Positions 50,271 to 59,423 are shown, counted from the first letter of the stretch. The stretch: 64,000 bases of DNA from DAOOVD01 sp035369845 (GCA_035369845.1 DAOOVD010000002.1:1-64000), one strand, 5' to 3'. Numbers and translations: made by a program. Notes: generated by a model not told the origin, from the sequence alone.

Positions 50271-50492
50271 TTACTTCCCTATTATAGTTATTACAAGGCG
50301 GCCGCCAGGTATATCCTTGGCAACTATGTCAAAAACCCGTCCCGACTTCGCAAAAAAACCACGGAATCTGGTGGCCGTCGGTATACGCCCGGGTATGTTG
50401 TTGGCAGCGTTAATAATATCGACAACAGTGATTTTTTCCTGCCTCATGTCCCGTAGTCTTTTACGGGCATGTTCGGTAATTATTACCCTCAT
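50271..50492 (-). CDS. Small DUF4258-like protein, toxin-like
   Basis: The 73-residue basic protein begins ITEHARKRLRDMRQEKITV and continues with strand-rich segments (RVFDIVAKDIPGGRLVITII). The opening histidine plus H-x2-R-x2-R pattern and the size resemble DUF4258 proteins, a group with toxin-like members related to RelE-fold proteins. It is the second of two small genes, nine bases apart, a spacing common in toxin-antitoxin pairs. AAGG lies before the ATG. Function as a toxin is inference only. Confidence 0.6.
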   Translation of the reverse strand: MRVIITEHARKRLRDMRQEKITVVDIINAANNIPGRIPTATRFRGFFAKSGRVFDIVAKDIPGGRLVITIIGK

Positions 50493-50501
50493 TCCCAGGC
50501 C

Positions 50502-50729
50502 TTAACACGATTCATCTTTGCCGATATGTTCGCCTTCCTCCTGGGTGAGGAAAGCGTACAAAGCGTCCTGAAAGGCCGTTAACCGGAAATTTTCCACATT
50601 AGCCCGAAGATAAATTTCTTCAAGTTCCGATTTCAGGGACTGGAACTCCTCGCTTATACAGATTAAAGCTATGTGATTAAGAAACTTTTTAATTTCATCT
50701 TCTGCGGAATCAAATTTTGGAATACCCAC
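50502..50729 (-). CDS. Small acidic protein paired with the DUF4258-like gene
   Basis: The 75-residue acidic, helical protein has no recognised DNA-binding motif (LNHIALICISEEFQSLKSEL, FRLTAFQDALYAFLTQEEG). It starts with GTG 50729 after GGGAGCG. It is co-transcribed with the small basic gene downstream, so an antitoxin or partner role is possible from size, charge and order. The pair lies between ribF and rpsO, which are neighbours in most relatives, so it is an insertion into a conserved operon. Confidence 0.6.
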   Translation of the reverse strand: MGIPKFDSAEDEIKKFLNHIALICISEEFQSLKSELEEIYLRANVENFRLTAFQDALYAFLTQEEGEHIGKDESC

Positions 50730-50844
50730 GGTTAACGCTCCCTGCCGTATTCTATTTTACGGGACAGTTAACGCGTTAATTTTAGCATAATCAGCCGCAT
50801 GTGTAAACGCTGCCTAACAAAATTATATTTTTTCATTTCCCCCT

Positions 50845-51780
50845 TTATTCCCTTACTTTCGACCATTCGGATCTTGCCTTAATTATATCAAGCTTTATTT
50901 GTTCAATCAGGTCCGAAGGTGAAGAAAACCGTTTTTCTTCTCTTATTTTCCTCCTGAAACTTACTTTGATGCGTTTTCCATATAGTTCCTCGCAAAAGTC
51001 CAGCAAATGCACCTCGATGTTTCTTTTTTTACCCTGGAAAGTAGGCTTTGTGCCAATATTAGCCATGCCAAGGTATGTCTCTCCTTCATAGGCTACCTTT
51101 GCCATATAAACCCCGTTTGCAGGCACAAGCAGGTTTTGATTTATTTCAAGGTTGGCAGTGGGAAATCCGAGCAGACTACCCCTTCCGTCACCCACGATAA
51201 CCTCCCCCTCTGCAAATGGATAGTATCCCAGGTATTTTGCGGCAAGACCTACATCCCCCCGCAGCAGCAGGTTCCTGATCAATGTGCTGCTTACCGCCTG
51301 ACCGTCTATCACCACCGGAGGAATAACCTTCACCATGTAGCCGTACCTTGAGGAAAGCTTCTCCAGAAGTTCCGGGGTGCCGCTGCCACGGCATCCGAAA
51401 GTATAGTTGTAACCCACCACCACACCATATACGCCAAGTTCATTAAAAAGCACATCTTCAATAAACTCTTCCGGTTTGAGACCGGCAAACTCAAGATTGA
51501 AAGGAACCATCAAAAGTACTTCTACTCCTAATCTTTCGATATGCTCCTGTTTCGACGCCTCAGAAAGAAGCTGGGGCGGGCAGTTTCCGGGATTCAGCAC
51601 TGCCATGGGATGAGGGCTGAATGTAAAGACCGCCGGTGTTCCGTCAACATCCTTCGCCAAAGCAACAAGTTCGTAAATCAGCTTTTGATGGCCGATGTGC
51701 ACACCGTCAAAATTTCCCATCCCCAACACAACTTTTTTGTGTTTTCCTTTAAAGCCCTGCCATTTGCTATAAATCTTCAT
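50845..51780 (-). CDS. ribF: Bifunctional riboflavin kinase / FAD synthetase
   Basis: The protein converts riboflavin to FMN and then FAD. It is 311 residues. The N-terminal nucleotidyltransferase domain has VLGMGNFDGVHIGHQKLI and VVGYNYTFGCRGSGT, and the C-terminal riboflavin kinase domain has GRGSLLGFPTANLE and ANIGTKPTF. I start at ATG 51780 with GGAGATG upstream; the frame is open to 51852. No FMN riboswitch is seen here. It follows truB, as in the standard Firmicute order. Confidence 0.96.
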   Translation of the reverse strand: MKIYSKWQGFKGKHKKVVLGMGNFDGVHIGHQKLIYELVALAKDVDGTPAVFTFSPHPMAVLNPGNCPPQLLSEASKQEHIERLGVEVLLMVPFNLEFAGLKPEEFIEDVLFNELGVYGVVVGYNYTFGCRGSGTPELLEKLSSRYGYMVKVIPPVVIDGQAVSSTLIRNLLLRGDVGLAAKYLGYYPFAEGEVIVGDGRGSLLGFPTANLEINQNLLVPANGVYMAKVAYEGETYLGMANIGTKPTFQGKKRNIEVHLLDFCEELYGKRIKVSFRRKIREEKRFSSPSDLIEQIKLDIIKARSEWSKVRE

Positions 51781-51875
51781 CTGCATCTCCGCCCCCGAAA
51801 ATATCTTACGGCAAAAATACCCGTCTGGGAGAATGTTCCCCAACCCTGTCACACTTTTTCAAGAGCACGGCAAGC

Positions 51876-52820
51876 TCACCGCTGCCCACCTTGCTGAGCG
51901 AGCACGCAAACCGGTTTGAATGCCATTCCCCCTTTTTTCTCCTCATCAACTTCAGCCCTGGCCAGCGCGAGGAGGCCTTCGGGCCCAATAAGACGAACGA
52001 TGTCTCCACTGTGAATATTTCCATTTAAACTTTCCACACCGGGAGGATATATCTTCGCCCCTGAAACAGCCGATGCCACCGCACCCGCTTTAATTCTGAC
52101 AGCGGGAAATTCGGGCAGCGCATCCTCCATTTTGACCACTTTTTCCGCAAGACGGCCGCTTCCGGCAGCCGACCTGATTTCTTCAAGAGTTACGGAATCA
52201 GAAATATCGAAAGAGCCGACCTTCGTTCTGACCAGAAACGACATGTAGGCTCCGCAGCCGAGACGTTCCCCGATGTCGTCGCACAGAGATCTTACGTAGG
52301 TGCCCTTCGAACAGGAGAGATGCAACAAGGCCCTGGGATGCCTGCTTCCCCACCCGGTTCCCCAAACGAATTCAAGCGATTTGATATGCGCCGTCCTGGT
52401 CTGACGCTCGACAACAATACCTTTTCTTGCTAGCTGGTAAAGTTTTTGACCTCTGTATTTCAAAGCTGATTCCATTGGCGGAACCTGTAATATTTCACCC
52501 GTGAAACAAGGCAAAACCGAACGCACTTTTTCTTCAACAATTTTTGAAGCGTCACCTTCTCCGACTATTTCACCGAACGCATCTCCTGAAGAAGTAGAAA
52601 GTCCAAACGTAATTTCAAAACGGTACTCCTTGTCTTCCAGAAGCAGAAACCTCGCTAGCCGGGTAGCCGTCCCCAGACAGACGACAAGTACTCCTGCCGC
52701 AGCGGGATCCAGCGTGCCCGTATGCCCGGCTTTTTTTATGTCAAAAGCGCGTCGCACAAAATCGACCACGTCATGCGAAGACATCCCGGGGGGCTTCAGC
52801 ACATTGACTATTCCGTTCAC
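51876..52820 (-). CDS. truB: tRNA pseudouridine(55) synthase
   Basis: This enzyme makes pseudouridine 55 in the T loop of tRNAs. The 314-residue protein has KPPGMSSHDVVDFVRR near the N-terminus, the catalytic aspartate in GHTGTLDPAAAGVLVV and SCSKGTYVRSLCDDIGERL, then a C-terminal PUA-like domain. The GTG start overlaps the nrnA stop (GTGA), indicating translational coupling. It lies in the infB operon. Confidence 0.96.
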   Translation of the reverse strand: MNGIVNVLKPPGMSSHDVVDFVRRAFDIKKAGHTGTLDPAAAGVLVVCLGTATRLARFLLLEDKEYRFEITFGLSTSSGDAFGEIVGEGDASKIVEEKVRSVLPCFTGEILQVPPMESALKYRGQKLYQLARKGIVVERQTRTAHIKSLEFVWGTGWGSRHPRALLHLSCSKGTYVRSLCDDIGERLGCGAYMSFLVRTKVGSFDISDSVTLEEIRSAAGSGRLAEKVVKMEDALPEFPAVRIKAGAVASAVSGAKIYPPGVESLNGNIHSGDIVRLIGPEGLLALARAEVDEEKKGGMAFKPVCVLAQQGGQR

Positions 52821-53794
52821 AGCCCGTTTCCCCCGATAGCCGACAAGGCGGCCGCCACTACCTTTTCTTGAATTTCCCTTAAATCTCCCTGCAGTACGCA
52901 GCCGGCGGCCTTAGAATGCCCGCCGCCCCCAAAGACAGCAGCAATTTTATTGACATCCAAAGGCTCTTTTGAACGAAAACTTATCTTATACTTATTTTCG
53001 GAAATTTCATGGAACAGAAGTCCCACCAGCACACCCCTGATAGATCTGGCATAATTAACCAGTCCCTCGGTGTGCTCATCCTCCGCACCTGATTTTTTAA
53101 TTAATTCCCTGTCAACCGTCATCCAGCACACTTTGCCGCAAGGGCTGAAGGAAAGCGTATTTAAAGCCGCGCCCAGCAGAAGAACCGACTCTCTCGGCTT
53201 TTCCTCATAAAGCTTTACGTTTATCCGGGCTGCAGGAACACCTATTTCGAGAAGCCTTGCCACTCTGCGATGCGTATCCGGAGTGGTGTTCTCGAACTGA
53301 AAGGATCCCGTATCGGTTACTATTGCCGTGTAAAGGCATATCGCAGCCTCTAGGGTTATTTCAATGCCCAGCATGTCCAGCAGTTCGAATATTATTTCAC
53401 CCACTGATGCCGTCAGCCTGTCGACATATCTGTATGTCCCGAATGAAACAGAGCCGGCATGGTGGTCGATATTGATCACGACCAGATCGCGCTCCAGGAG
53501 TTCCCGGTAACCTTCGCCCAACCTTTCGGGCACAGAGCAGTCGAGGACTATCAGCGTATCGAATTTGTCTTCCGGGGGAGAACCTGTCCGGAAACGGGAT
53601 GCGCCGGGCAAAAAATCGTATATCGCAGGAACGGGATCGGGACCGGCCATGGTCACTTTCTTCCCCAGCTTTTCAAGGGACAACCCCAAAGCCAGTATCG
53701 ACCCCAGGCTGTCGCCGTCCGGCGTTATGTGACCGCAGATTAAAACGTTTTGCGAGCGTTTGATGGCCTCAGCTATTTCGGCCATATTATTCAT
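52817..53794 (-). CDS. nrnA: DHH family phosphoesterase (NrnA-type nanoRNase / pAp phosphatase)
   Basis: The 325-residue DHH/DHHA1 protein has metal motifs CGHITPDGDSLGSIL, LIVLDCSVPERLG, VINIDHHAGS and a C-terminal FGGGGHSKAAGC. NrnA degrades very short RNAs and 3'-phosphoadenosine 5'-phosphate. The gene between rbfA and truB is typical for many Firmicutes, though not for B. subtilis, where nrnA lies elsewhere. The ATG overlaps the end of rbfA by eight bases. Confidence 0.93.
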   Translation of the reverse strand: MNNMAEIAEAIKRSQNVLICGHITPDGDSLGSILALGLSLEKLGKKVTMAGPDPVPAIYDFLPGASRFRTGSPPEDKFDTLIVLDCSVPERLGEGYRELLERDLVVINIDHHAGSVSFGTYRYVDRLTASVGEIIFELLDMLGIEITLEAAICLYTAIVTDTGSFQFENTTPDTHRRVARLLEIGVPAARINVKLYEEKPRESVLLLGAALNTLSFSPCGKVCWMTVDRELIKKSGAEDEHTEGLVNYARSIRGVLVGLLFHEISENKYKISFRSKEPLDVNKIAAVFGGGGHSKAAGCVLQGDLREIQEKVVAAALSAIGGNGL

Positions 53795-54146
53795 CTTCTG
53801 CTCCGCCCTTTTCTTTTACCATTTCCATCAGCTTAAGCAGTCTGGAGCCTCTTTCAATGGATTCATCCAGTTTAAAACTTATTTCCGGTGTGTAACGGAG
53901 TCTGATTCTCTTACCCAGTTCGCCCCGAATGAATTTCTTTGCTTTTTGCAGGGCGTCCATTGTTGCTTTCCTTTCAGAAGGTTCGCCAAAAACGCTTGCA
54001 AATATATCGGCATAACGGAGGTCTTTTGAAACCTCTACAGACGTGATGGTTACAAATCCTATTCTCGGGTCCTTCAGTTCTTCCCTCAACATGTCTGTAA
54101 CTTCTTTTTTTATGGCCTCCGCCAACCTTTCAGGACGAAAGGACAT
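53787..54146 (-). CDS. rbfA: 30S ribosome-binding factor A
   Basis: The 119-residue KH-fold protein helps mature the 5' end of 16S rRNA and cold-adapted assembly. Motifs are RPERLAEAIKKEVTDML at the start, KDPRIGFVTITSVEVSKDLR and LRYTPEISFKLDESIERG. GGGAGG stands before the ATG. The end overlaps nrnA. It follows infB with a 76-base gap. Confidence 0.96.
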   Translation of the reverse strand: MSFRPERLAEAIKKEVTDMLREELKDPRIGFVTITSVEVSKDLRYADIFASVFGEPSERKATMDALQKAKKFIRGELGKRIRLRYTPEISFKLDESIERGSRLLKLMEMVKEKGGAEDE

Positions 54147-54222
54147 AAGTATTCCTCCCTTGGAAGGCCAGTTTCTCGTTTAAAGAGATCCGCATCAATA
54201 CTCTTGTCGTTTTCTGCAGGTG

Positions 54223-57132
54223 TTACGACAGCTGTCTTTTCACGGTTTCAACAGTGAAGGCTTCAATAATGTCACCCTCCTGAATCTCACCGAACTTTTC
54301 AAGAGTGATGCCGCATTCATAACCTTGCAAAACTTCTTTGACATCATCCTTGAAACGTTTCAGGGAATCAAGTTTGCCTTCATAGACGACGATACCGTCA
54401 CGCACCACTCTTACTCCGGCGTCCCTTTCAATCTTCCCTTCCAGCACGTAACACCCTGCTATGGTTCCCACCTTTGAAGCCCTGAATATTTTTCTTATTT
54501 CTGCACGTCCCAGCAGCACCTCACGGTATTCTGGTTCGAGAAGTCCGCTCATAGCGGCTCTTACGTCCTCTATTGCATCATAAATGACGCGGTAGAGGCG
54601 CACATCCACCTTCTCGTTTTCGGCGGCTTTTCTGGCGTTTACATCCGGTCTGACATTGAAACCGATTACAATCGCGTTGGAAGCGGAGGCCAGCATTATG
54701 TCCGTTTCCGAAATTGCGCCCACACCGCCGTGTATAATATTCACCTTGACCTCGCCGGTGTTCAGCCTTTCAAGTGATTGCCGCAAAGCCTCTACGGAAC
54801 CCTGCACGTCCGCCTTTATAATTATGCCCAGTTCTTTTATTTTACCTTCTTTAATCTGGTTGAATAGATCCTCGAGCGATACTCTCGTCCCTGATTTTAA
54901 CTCCTCTTCACGTTTTCTTGCCTGTCTGCGTATGGCGATATTCCTGGCCAGTTTCTCGTCTTCCACCACAACAAAAATATCGCCTGCCTGAGGGACTTCT
55001 GAAAAACCGAGCACCTCTACGGGCGTGGAGGGACCGGCCTTCTTGATACGCCGTCCTTTGTCGTCCATCATGGCACGCACCCGTCCGTACGTCGATCCGG
55101 CAATTATATTGTCACCAATGTTGAGAGTGCCTCTCTGCACCAGTACCGTTGCAACAGGACCGCGACCTTTATCCAGTTCGGCCTCGATGACGGTGCCTCT
55201 TGCCGGGCGGTTCGGGTTGGCCTTGAACTCGTTCATCTCGGCTACAAGCAAGATCATTTCAAGAAGTTCCGTTATGCCTTCCCTTTTTACAGCCGAAACA
55301 TTTACACAGATGGTATCGCCGCCCCATTCCTCGGCAACCAGGCCGTGTTCCGTCAGTTGTTGTTTGACCCGATCGGCATTGGCTCCGGGTTTGTCAATTT
55401 TGTTGATGGCAACGATTACTGGAACTCTTGCGTCCTTGGCATGGTTCAAAGCCTCGACTGTTTGCGGCATCACCCCGTCATCGGCCGCGACAACTAGGAT
55501 GGCGATATCGGTTACCTGCGCACCGCGCGCCCTCATGGCGGTAAACGCTTCATGCCCTGGCGTGTCCACAAATGTTATCTTCTTTCCGTTGTGTTCAACC
55601 TGGTACGCCCCGATATGCTGTGTAATCCCTCCGGCCTCCGTAGCGGTAACATTTGTTTGTCGAATTGCGTCCAGCAGGGAAGTCTTGCCATGATCCACGT
55701 GTCCCATAACTGTCACAATGCACGGCCTGTACTCGAGATCTTCCGGGTTGTCCTGCTCTTCCTGCATTACCATGGCCTCGAGGTCGACAGGCAGCCTGAC
55801 ATCTACCTCATATCCGAATTCACTGGCGATAATGCTCGCGGTATCTGCATCCAGTTCCTGGTTTATAGTTGCGAAAACGCCGAGCTGCAACAACTTCTTA
55901 ATTACTTCTGCCGGACTCCGGTATATTTTCATGGCAAGTTCCTGAACGGTAACAGACTCGCCAATCACAACAGGCCTCTTCTCCGCTGGCTGGGCAAGCC
56001 TGTGAACAGTCTCCCGGGATTTTCCCGCTGCCTTTTTGCGCTGGCCGCCAGCCGCCGTCCTCGGCCTCAGTCTTTCTTCAGCGTGCTCGGCGATAGCCTC
56101 TCTTTTATCTGAACGGCCTTTTGCCGGTCTTTGAGAGATCGCTTTGGCGTACTGTTTTTGTTTATCCGCCGCACGTCCTTTATCACCGAGAAAGCGATCC
56201 CTGTCTTCCGGGTGAATTTTCGACCAAAGAGCCGATTGGTCAATTTTTGTTCTCGTGCCGGGACCAGCCCCCTGAAAGGCCGGCCTTTCGGTGGTTCTGG
56301 ACTTTAAACCCTGGTGGCCCTGCGGTTGAAAACCTCGTTCTTCCATCCTCGCCCTGCCGCCTGGCGTTTGAATTTTTTCAGCGGCCGTTCTAGGCGGAAA
56401 CCCCTGCTTCGGACCTGCCACCGTCTTTTTCAACCCATCCTGACGGGCGCGGAGATCCTGATAAGGCCGGTCCTGAAGCATTTTTTTCTCCTGCTGCCTG
56501 CCCTGCGGAAGACCTTCCTTTTGCGCCCCGGCAGGCCTTCCGTGTTTTAAACGGTCCTCTCTTTCCTTCAGCAGTTTTTCAGACTGCGGGACTTCCTGCT
56601 GAGGCTTCGCTTGAATCCTTTCCTGCCTCGTGCGATCCTGCGGTATTTCCTTCCTTCTCTGTTCGCTTTTCGGTTGCAGCCAGGGTCTGGACTTGTCGGG
56701 ATGACTCGGCTTTTCCTGGAAGCGCCGATCCGGCGGGCGCGACGGTACGCGGTCAACCATACCGTGCCTTTTGTAAAAATCTGTTTTTGCAGCCTTTTCG
56801 TCTTTAGTGCGCTCTCCGCCGGCCGCCCTGTCCAGCGCAGTTTTTTCTATCAACTTCTTTGCTGCATCCAAAGAAGGCTCTCCCGTTTTCTTTTCTTCAG
56901 GCTTTTCCTTAGCCCTGGCCGCAGGAGCGGTCATTTCCTTCTCCTGACCAGTGAAAGCAGGTTTCTTCTCTTTCTCAGCCTTGAAGCTCTCGCGCAGGCG
57001 CACAATTTCATCGTCTTCAAGAGTGCTCATGTGTGACTTGACATCGATGCCGATACTGTTTAACCGTTTAATGATTTCCCTGCTTTCCAGGTTCAGTTCT
57101 CTGGCTATTTCGTGAACACGTTTCTTTACCAT
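54223..57132 (-). CDS. infB: Translation initiation factor IF-2
   Basis: This GTPase brings initiator tRNA to the 30S subunit. The protein is about 969 residues, long for a Firmicute. It has an N-terminal IF2N domain (KKRVHEIARELNLES), then roughly 330 residues of low-complexity sequence rich in arginine, lysine, glutamine and proline. A second IF2N domain lies before the G domain (VMGHVDHGKTSLLDAIRQ, VDTPGHEAF, AINKIDKPGAN), followed by domains II-IV. I start at ATG 57132 with GGAGGTG upstream. The upstream ylxQ frame runs 65 bases into it. Confidence 0.97.
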   Translation of the reverse strand: MVKKRVHEIARELNLESREIIKRLNSIGIDVKSHMSTLEDDEIVRLRESFKAEKEKKPAFTGQEKEMTAPAARAKEKPEEKKTGEPSLDAAKKLIEKTALDRAAGGERTKDEKAAKTDFYKRHGMVDRVPSRPPDRRFQEKPSHPDKSRPWLQPKSEQRRKEIPQDRTRQERIQAKPQQEVPQSEKLLKEREDRLKHGRPAGAQKEGLPQGRQQEKKMLQDRPYQDLRARQDGLKKTVAGPKQGFPPRTAAEKIQTPGGRARMEERGFQPQGHQGLKSRTTERPAFQGAGPGTRTKIDQSALWSKIHPEDRDRFLGDKGRAADKQKQYAKAISQRPAKGRSDKREAIAEHAEERLRPRTAAGGQRKKAAGKSRETVHRLAQPAEKRPVVIGESVTVQELAMKIYRSPAEVIKKLLQLGVFATINQELDADTASIIASEFGYEVDVRLPVDLEAMVMQEEQDNPEDLEYRPCIVTVMGHVDHGKTSLLDAIRQTNVTATEAGGITQHIGAYQVEHNGKKITFVDTPGHEAFTAMRARGAQVTDIAILVVAADDGVMPQTVEALNHAKDARVPVIVAINKIDKPGANADRVKQQLTEHGLVAEEWGGDTICVNVSAVKREGITELLEMILLVAEMNEFKANPNRPARGTVIEAELDKGRGPVATVLVQRGTLNIGDNIIAGSTYGRVRAMMDDKGRRIKKAGPSTPVEVLGFSEVPQAGDIFVVVEDEKLARNIAIRRQARKREEELKSGTRVSLEDLFNQIKEGKIKELGIIIKADVQGSVEALRQSLERLNTGEVKVNIIHGGVGAISETDIMLASASNAIVIGFNVRPDVNARKAAENEKVDVRLYRVIYDAIEDVRAAMSGLLEPEYREVLLGRAEIRKIFRASKVGTIAGCYVLEGKIERDAGVRVVRDGIVVYEGKLDSLKRFKDDVKEVLQGYECGITLEKFGEIQEGDIIEAFTVETVKRQLS

Positions 57133-57469
57133 TAAAACACCTCCAGTTATTGTTATTTTTCGCTTGACATCCCCCCTCTTTCCATATTCTTTTAATTTCC
57201 CTGGCCAAATCAGCATCCGTAATCAACACCGCAGAGCAATACGTCCTACCGACCAGCCTGCCCAGTTTTTCCTTTGAACCAAAAATAATCAAAGGAATGT
57301 TTTTCTCACCGGCTTGTTTTTTAAATTCACACTCTGTTCTTACAGATGCATCAGTAGCAATAATCATTAATTCTGCCCCGTCCCTGTCCAGTACCTTTTT
57401 GACTGCAAGCTTTCCCGCCGTCAGCTTTCCCGCTCTCCTTGCCAGGCCGATTAAACCTTCCACACTCAA
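57068..57469 (-). CDS. ylxQ: L7Ae-family ribosomal protein YlxQ, with extended C-terminus
   Basis: The kink-turn RNA-binding fold of the L7Ae/L30e family is clear: LIGLARRAGKLTAGKLAVKK, ELMIIATDASVRTECEFKK, and IPLIIFGSKEKLGRLVG. Family members are about 100 residues. Here the frame goes on to 133 residues, and the extra basic, asparagine-rich tail lies over the infB ribosome site and its first 65 bases. The tail is odd and may be a result of stop-codon loss or a sequence error. The start is TTG 57469 or GTG 57463; the ribosome site is weak, so coupling with rnpM is likely. Confidence 0.88.
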   Translation of the reverse strand: MSVEGLIGLARRAGKLTAGKLAVKKVLDRDGAELMIIATDASVRTECEFKKQAGEKNIPLIIFGSKEKLGRLVGRTYCSAVLITDADLAREIKRIWKEGGCQAKNNNNWRCFNGKETCSRNSQRTEPGKQGNH

Positions 57470-57470
57470 A

Positions 57471-57737
57471 TTACCTGGTCAACCCCTGTTTTAACTCATT
57501 TATCACTTCCTGACCCACGTTGCGCTGCAGGGCCTTTTCAAGGCGCTTGCCCTTTATCGCCTTATTCAGACATTCGCTTTCGGGGCAAATATATACGCCG
57601 CGTCCGGACCTCTTTCCTGTCGGATCTATCTCAATCTTTTCATCAGGGGTGCGGACAATCCTGATCAGCTGTTTTTTCGGTTTCATCTCCTGACAGCCCA
57701 CACACATGCGCATGGGAATTTTTTTTACCTTCGGCAC
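57471..57737 (-). CDS. rnpM: YlxR family RNase P modulator RnpM
   Basis: The 88-residue DUF448 protein has MRMCVGCQEMKPKKQLIRIV and GKRSGRGVYICPESECLNKA, the cysteine-rich and G-R-G-x-Y motifs of the family. Recent work in B. subtilis names it RnpM, which binds RNase P RNA and lowers its activity. It starts with GTG 57737 after AGGGGG. It lies between nusA and ylxQ in the conserved operon order. Confidence 0.94.
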   Translation of the reverse strand: MPKVKKIPMRMCVGCQEMKPKKQLIRIVRTPDEKIEIDPTGKRSGRGVYICPESECLNKAIKGKRLEKALQRNVGQEVINELKQGLTR

Positions 57738-57748
57738 AATTTTTCCCC

Positions 57749-58831
57749 CTATTCGTAGTCTTCCTCAAACAGTTCGCCATACTCCTCGGGGTATATTTCC
57801 TGCATCTGGGATTCACTCTTGATGTCGATCTTCCAGCCGGTCAATTTTGCGGCAAGTCGGGCATTCTGGCCCTCTTTGCCGATAGCCAGCGACAACTGGT
57901 AGTCCGGGACTATTACTCTCGCTACTTTTTCTTCCTCCCATACTTCAACCGCCACAACCTTAGCAGGGCTTAAAGAACTGGCGACGAATTTTGACGGATC
58001 GGGGTTCCACTTGATAATGTCGATTTTTTCGCCATTCAGTTCATTTACGATATTCTGCACACGCATACCTTTTGGACCTACGCAAGCGCCCACCGGGTCC
58101 ACGTTTTCATCTCTGGAGTAAACAGCTATCTTGGACCTGGCGCCGGCTTCCCTCGCTATCCCCTTCAGTTCGACAACACCTTCCTGCAGTTCCGGAACTT
58201 CAATCTCAAGAAGCCTCTTCAGAATGCCGGGATGCGTGCGGGAAACCAAAATCTGCGGACCTTTTGTCGTTTTTCTCACTTCCAGGATATAGGTTTTTAT
58301 TCTGTCTCCCTGCCTGTATTCTTCACCCGGCATCTGCTCTGAAGGAGTCAGAATCGCTTCCGTCTTGCCAAGCTCAATATATACGTTTTTCTGCTCTATC
58401 CGCTGGATGATGCCCGTAACTATATCGCCCTCGCGGTTTGCAAATTCCTCGAAAATAATGTTTCGCTCTGCCTCCCTGATTCTCTGTACCACCACCTGCT
58501 TGGCGGTTTGAGCGGCGATGCGGCCGAAATCCTTAGGCGTTACCTCGGTTTCGACGATATCACCCGCTTTGTAGTTGGGGTTTATTTTCCGCGCCTCCTC
58601 AATATCTATCTCCAGCCTCGGGTCCTCAACATTCTCATTAACCGTCCTCTGCGTAAATACCTTGAAATCCCCAGTTTCGCGATCTATATGTACACGTGCG
58701 TTCTGGAGCGACCCGAAGTTCCTTTTATATGCAGATAGAAGCGCCGCTTCGATTGCTTCAATCAACACATCGACAGCAATTCCCTTTTCTTTTTCGAGAT
58801 CTCTTAAGGCATCCAAAAATTCACTGTTCAT
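57749..58831 (-). CDS. nusA: Transcription termination/antitermination protein NusA
   Basis: The protein binds RNA polymerase and modulates pausing, termination and antitermination. It is 360 residues. An N-terminal domain (FLDALRDLEKEKGIAVD) is followed by an S1 domain and two KH domains (VGACVGPKGMRVQNIVNELN, LSLAIGKEGQNARLAAKLTG). The C-terminal acidic repeats of E. coli are absent, as in other Firmicutes. GGGAGG stands before the ATG. rimP is directly upstream. Confidence 0.97.
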   Translation of the reverse strand: MNSEFLDALRDLEKEKGIAVDVLIEAIEAALLSAYKRNFGSLQNARVHIDRETGDFKVFTQRTVNENVEDPRLEIDIEEARKINPNYKAGDIVETEVTPKDFGRIAAQTAKQVVVQRIREAERNIIFEEFANREGDIVTGIIQRIEQKNVYIELGKTEAILTPSEQMPGEEYRQGDRIKTYILEVRKTTKGPQILVSRTHPGILKRLLEIEVPELQEGVVELKGIAREAGARSKIAVYSRDENVDPVGACVGPKGMRVQNIVNELNGEKIDIIKWNPDPSKFVASSLSPAKVVAVEVWEEEKVARVIVPDYQLSLAIGKEGQNARLAAKLTGWKIDIKSESQMQEIYPEEYGELFEEDYE

Positions 58832-58850
58832 AAATAAACCTCCCGAACAA

Positions 58851-59312
58851 TCATAATTCTATTTCAAGCCTGGCCGAAGATATCTGCTTAAAAGGAATAA
58901 CCAGTTCTTCTCCATCGACGTAAAAAACCACATCCTGGCCGCGCACTTCCATGATCTTGCCCCTGATCTTTTTCTTTCCGCCAACAGGCGCAAATGTGGA
59001 CACGGCAGCAAGCCTGCCCGTGAAACGGCCGAATTCGGACAGTTTTTTTAAAGGCCTTTCTATGCCGGGTGACGAAACCTCAAGCGTGTACGACTGGGGT
59101 ATGGGATCTCTTTCATCCAGCATTTTGTCCACTTTCTCCGAAATGTAGCGGCAGTCCTCAATACCGATACCGCCCGGCTTGTCAATGAAAAGACGGAGGT
59201 ACCACCTGCCGCCTTCCTTCACAAAATTGACGCTGACCAGTTCCATACCGGCCTCCTCAACGACAGGGGACGCCAATTTTTCAACAAGTTCCGTCACCTT
59301 TAAACTGTTCAA
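58851..59312 (-). CDS. rimP: Ribosome maturation factor RimP
   Basis: The 153-residue protein assists 30S subunit maturation. Motifs are ELVSVNFVKEGGRWYLRLFI, IEDCRYISEKVDKMLDERD and YTLEVSSPGIERPLKK. I start at TTG 59312 with GGGAGG six bases upstream; the open frame up to 59333 covers the ribosome site. It is the first gene of the long operon ending at ribF, with a promoter and hairpin leader upstream. Confidence 0.95.
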   Translation of the reverse strand: MNSLKVTELVEKLASPVVEEAGMELVSVNFVKEGGRWYLRLFIDKPGGIGIEDCRYISEKVDKMLDERDPIPQSYTLEVSSPGIERPLKKLSEFGRFTGRLAAVSTFAPVGGKKKIRGKIMEVRGQDVVFYVDGEELVIPFKQISSARLEIEL

Positions 59313-59398
59313 ATTGAAACCTCCCAAAAACAAAAAAACATTTTATAGTATTTATACTATCTTTGCATAAATAAAACCTTTGTATCCATGTAAGACGA

Positions 59399-59423
59399 AA
59401 GAGTGGGCGTTACCCACTCTTAA
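59399..59423 (-). other. Leader hairpin of the rimP-nusA-infB operon
   Basis: On the minus strand AGAGTGGG, loop and CCCACTCT form an eight-base stem. It lies between the predicted promoter and rimP, so it would be in the 5' leader. Only TTTCG follows, which is weak for a terminator; it could still limit read-through or serve regulation by NusA. Confidence 0.5.

Noticed and set aside
55025..55693. 222-residue plus-strand open frame opposite infB
   Set aside because: It is an antisense shadow of the IF-2 G domain, with no ribosome site or family resemblance.
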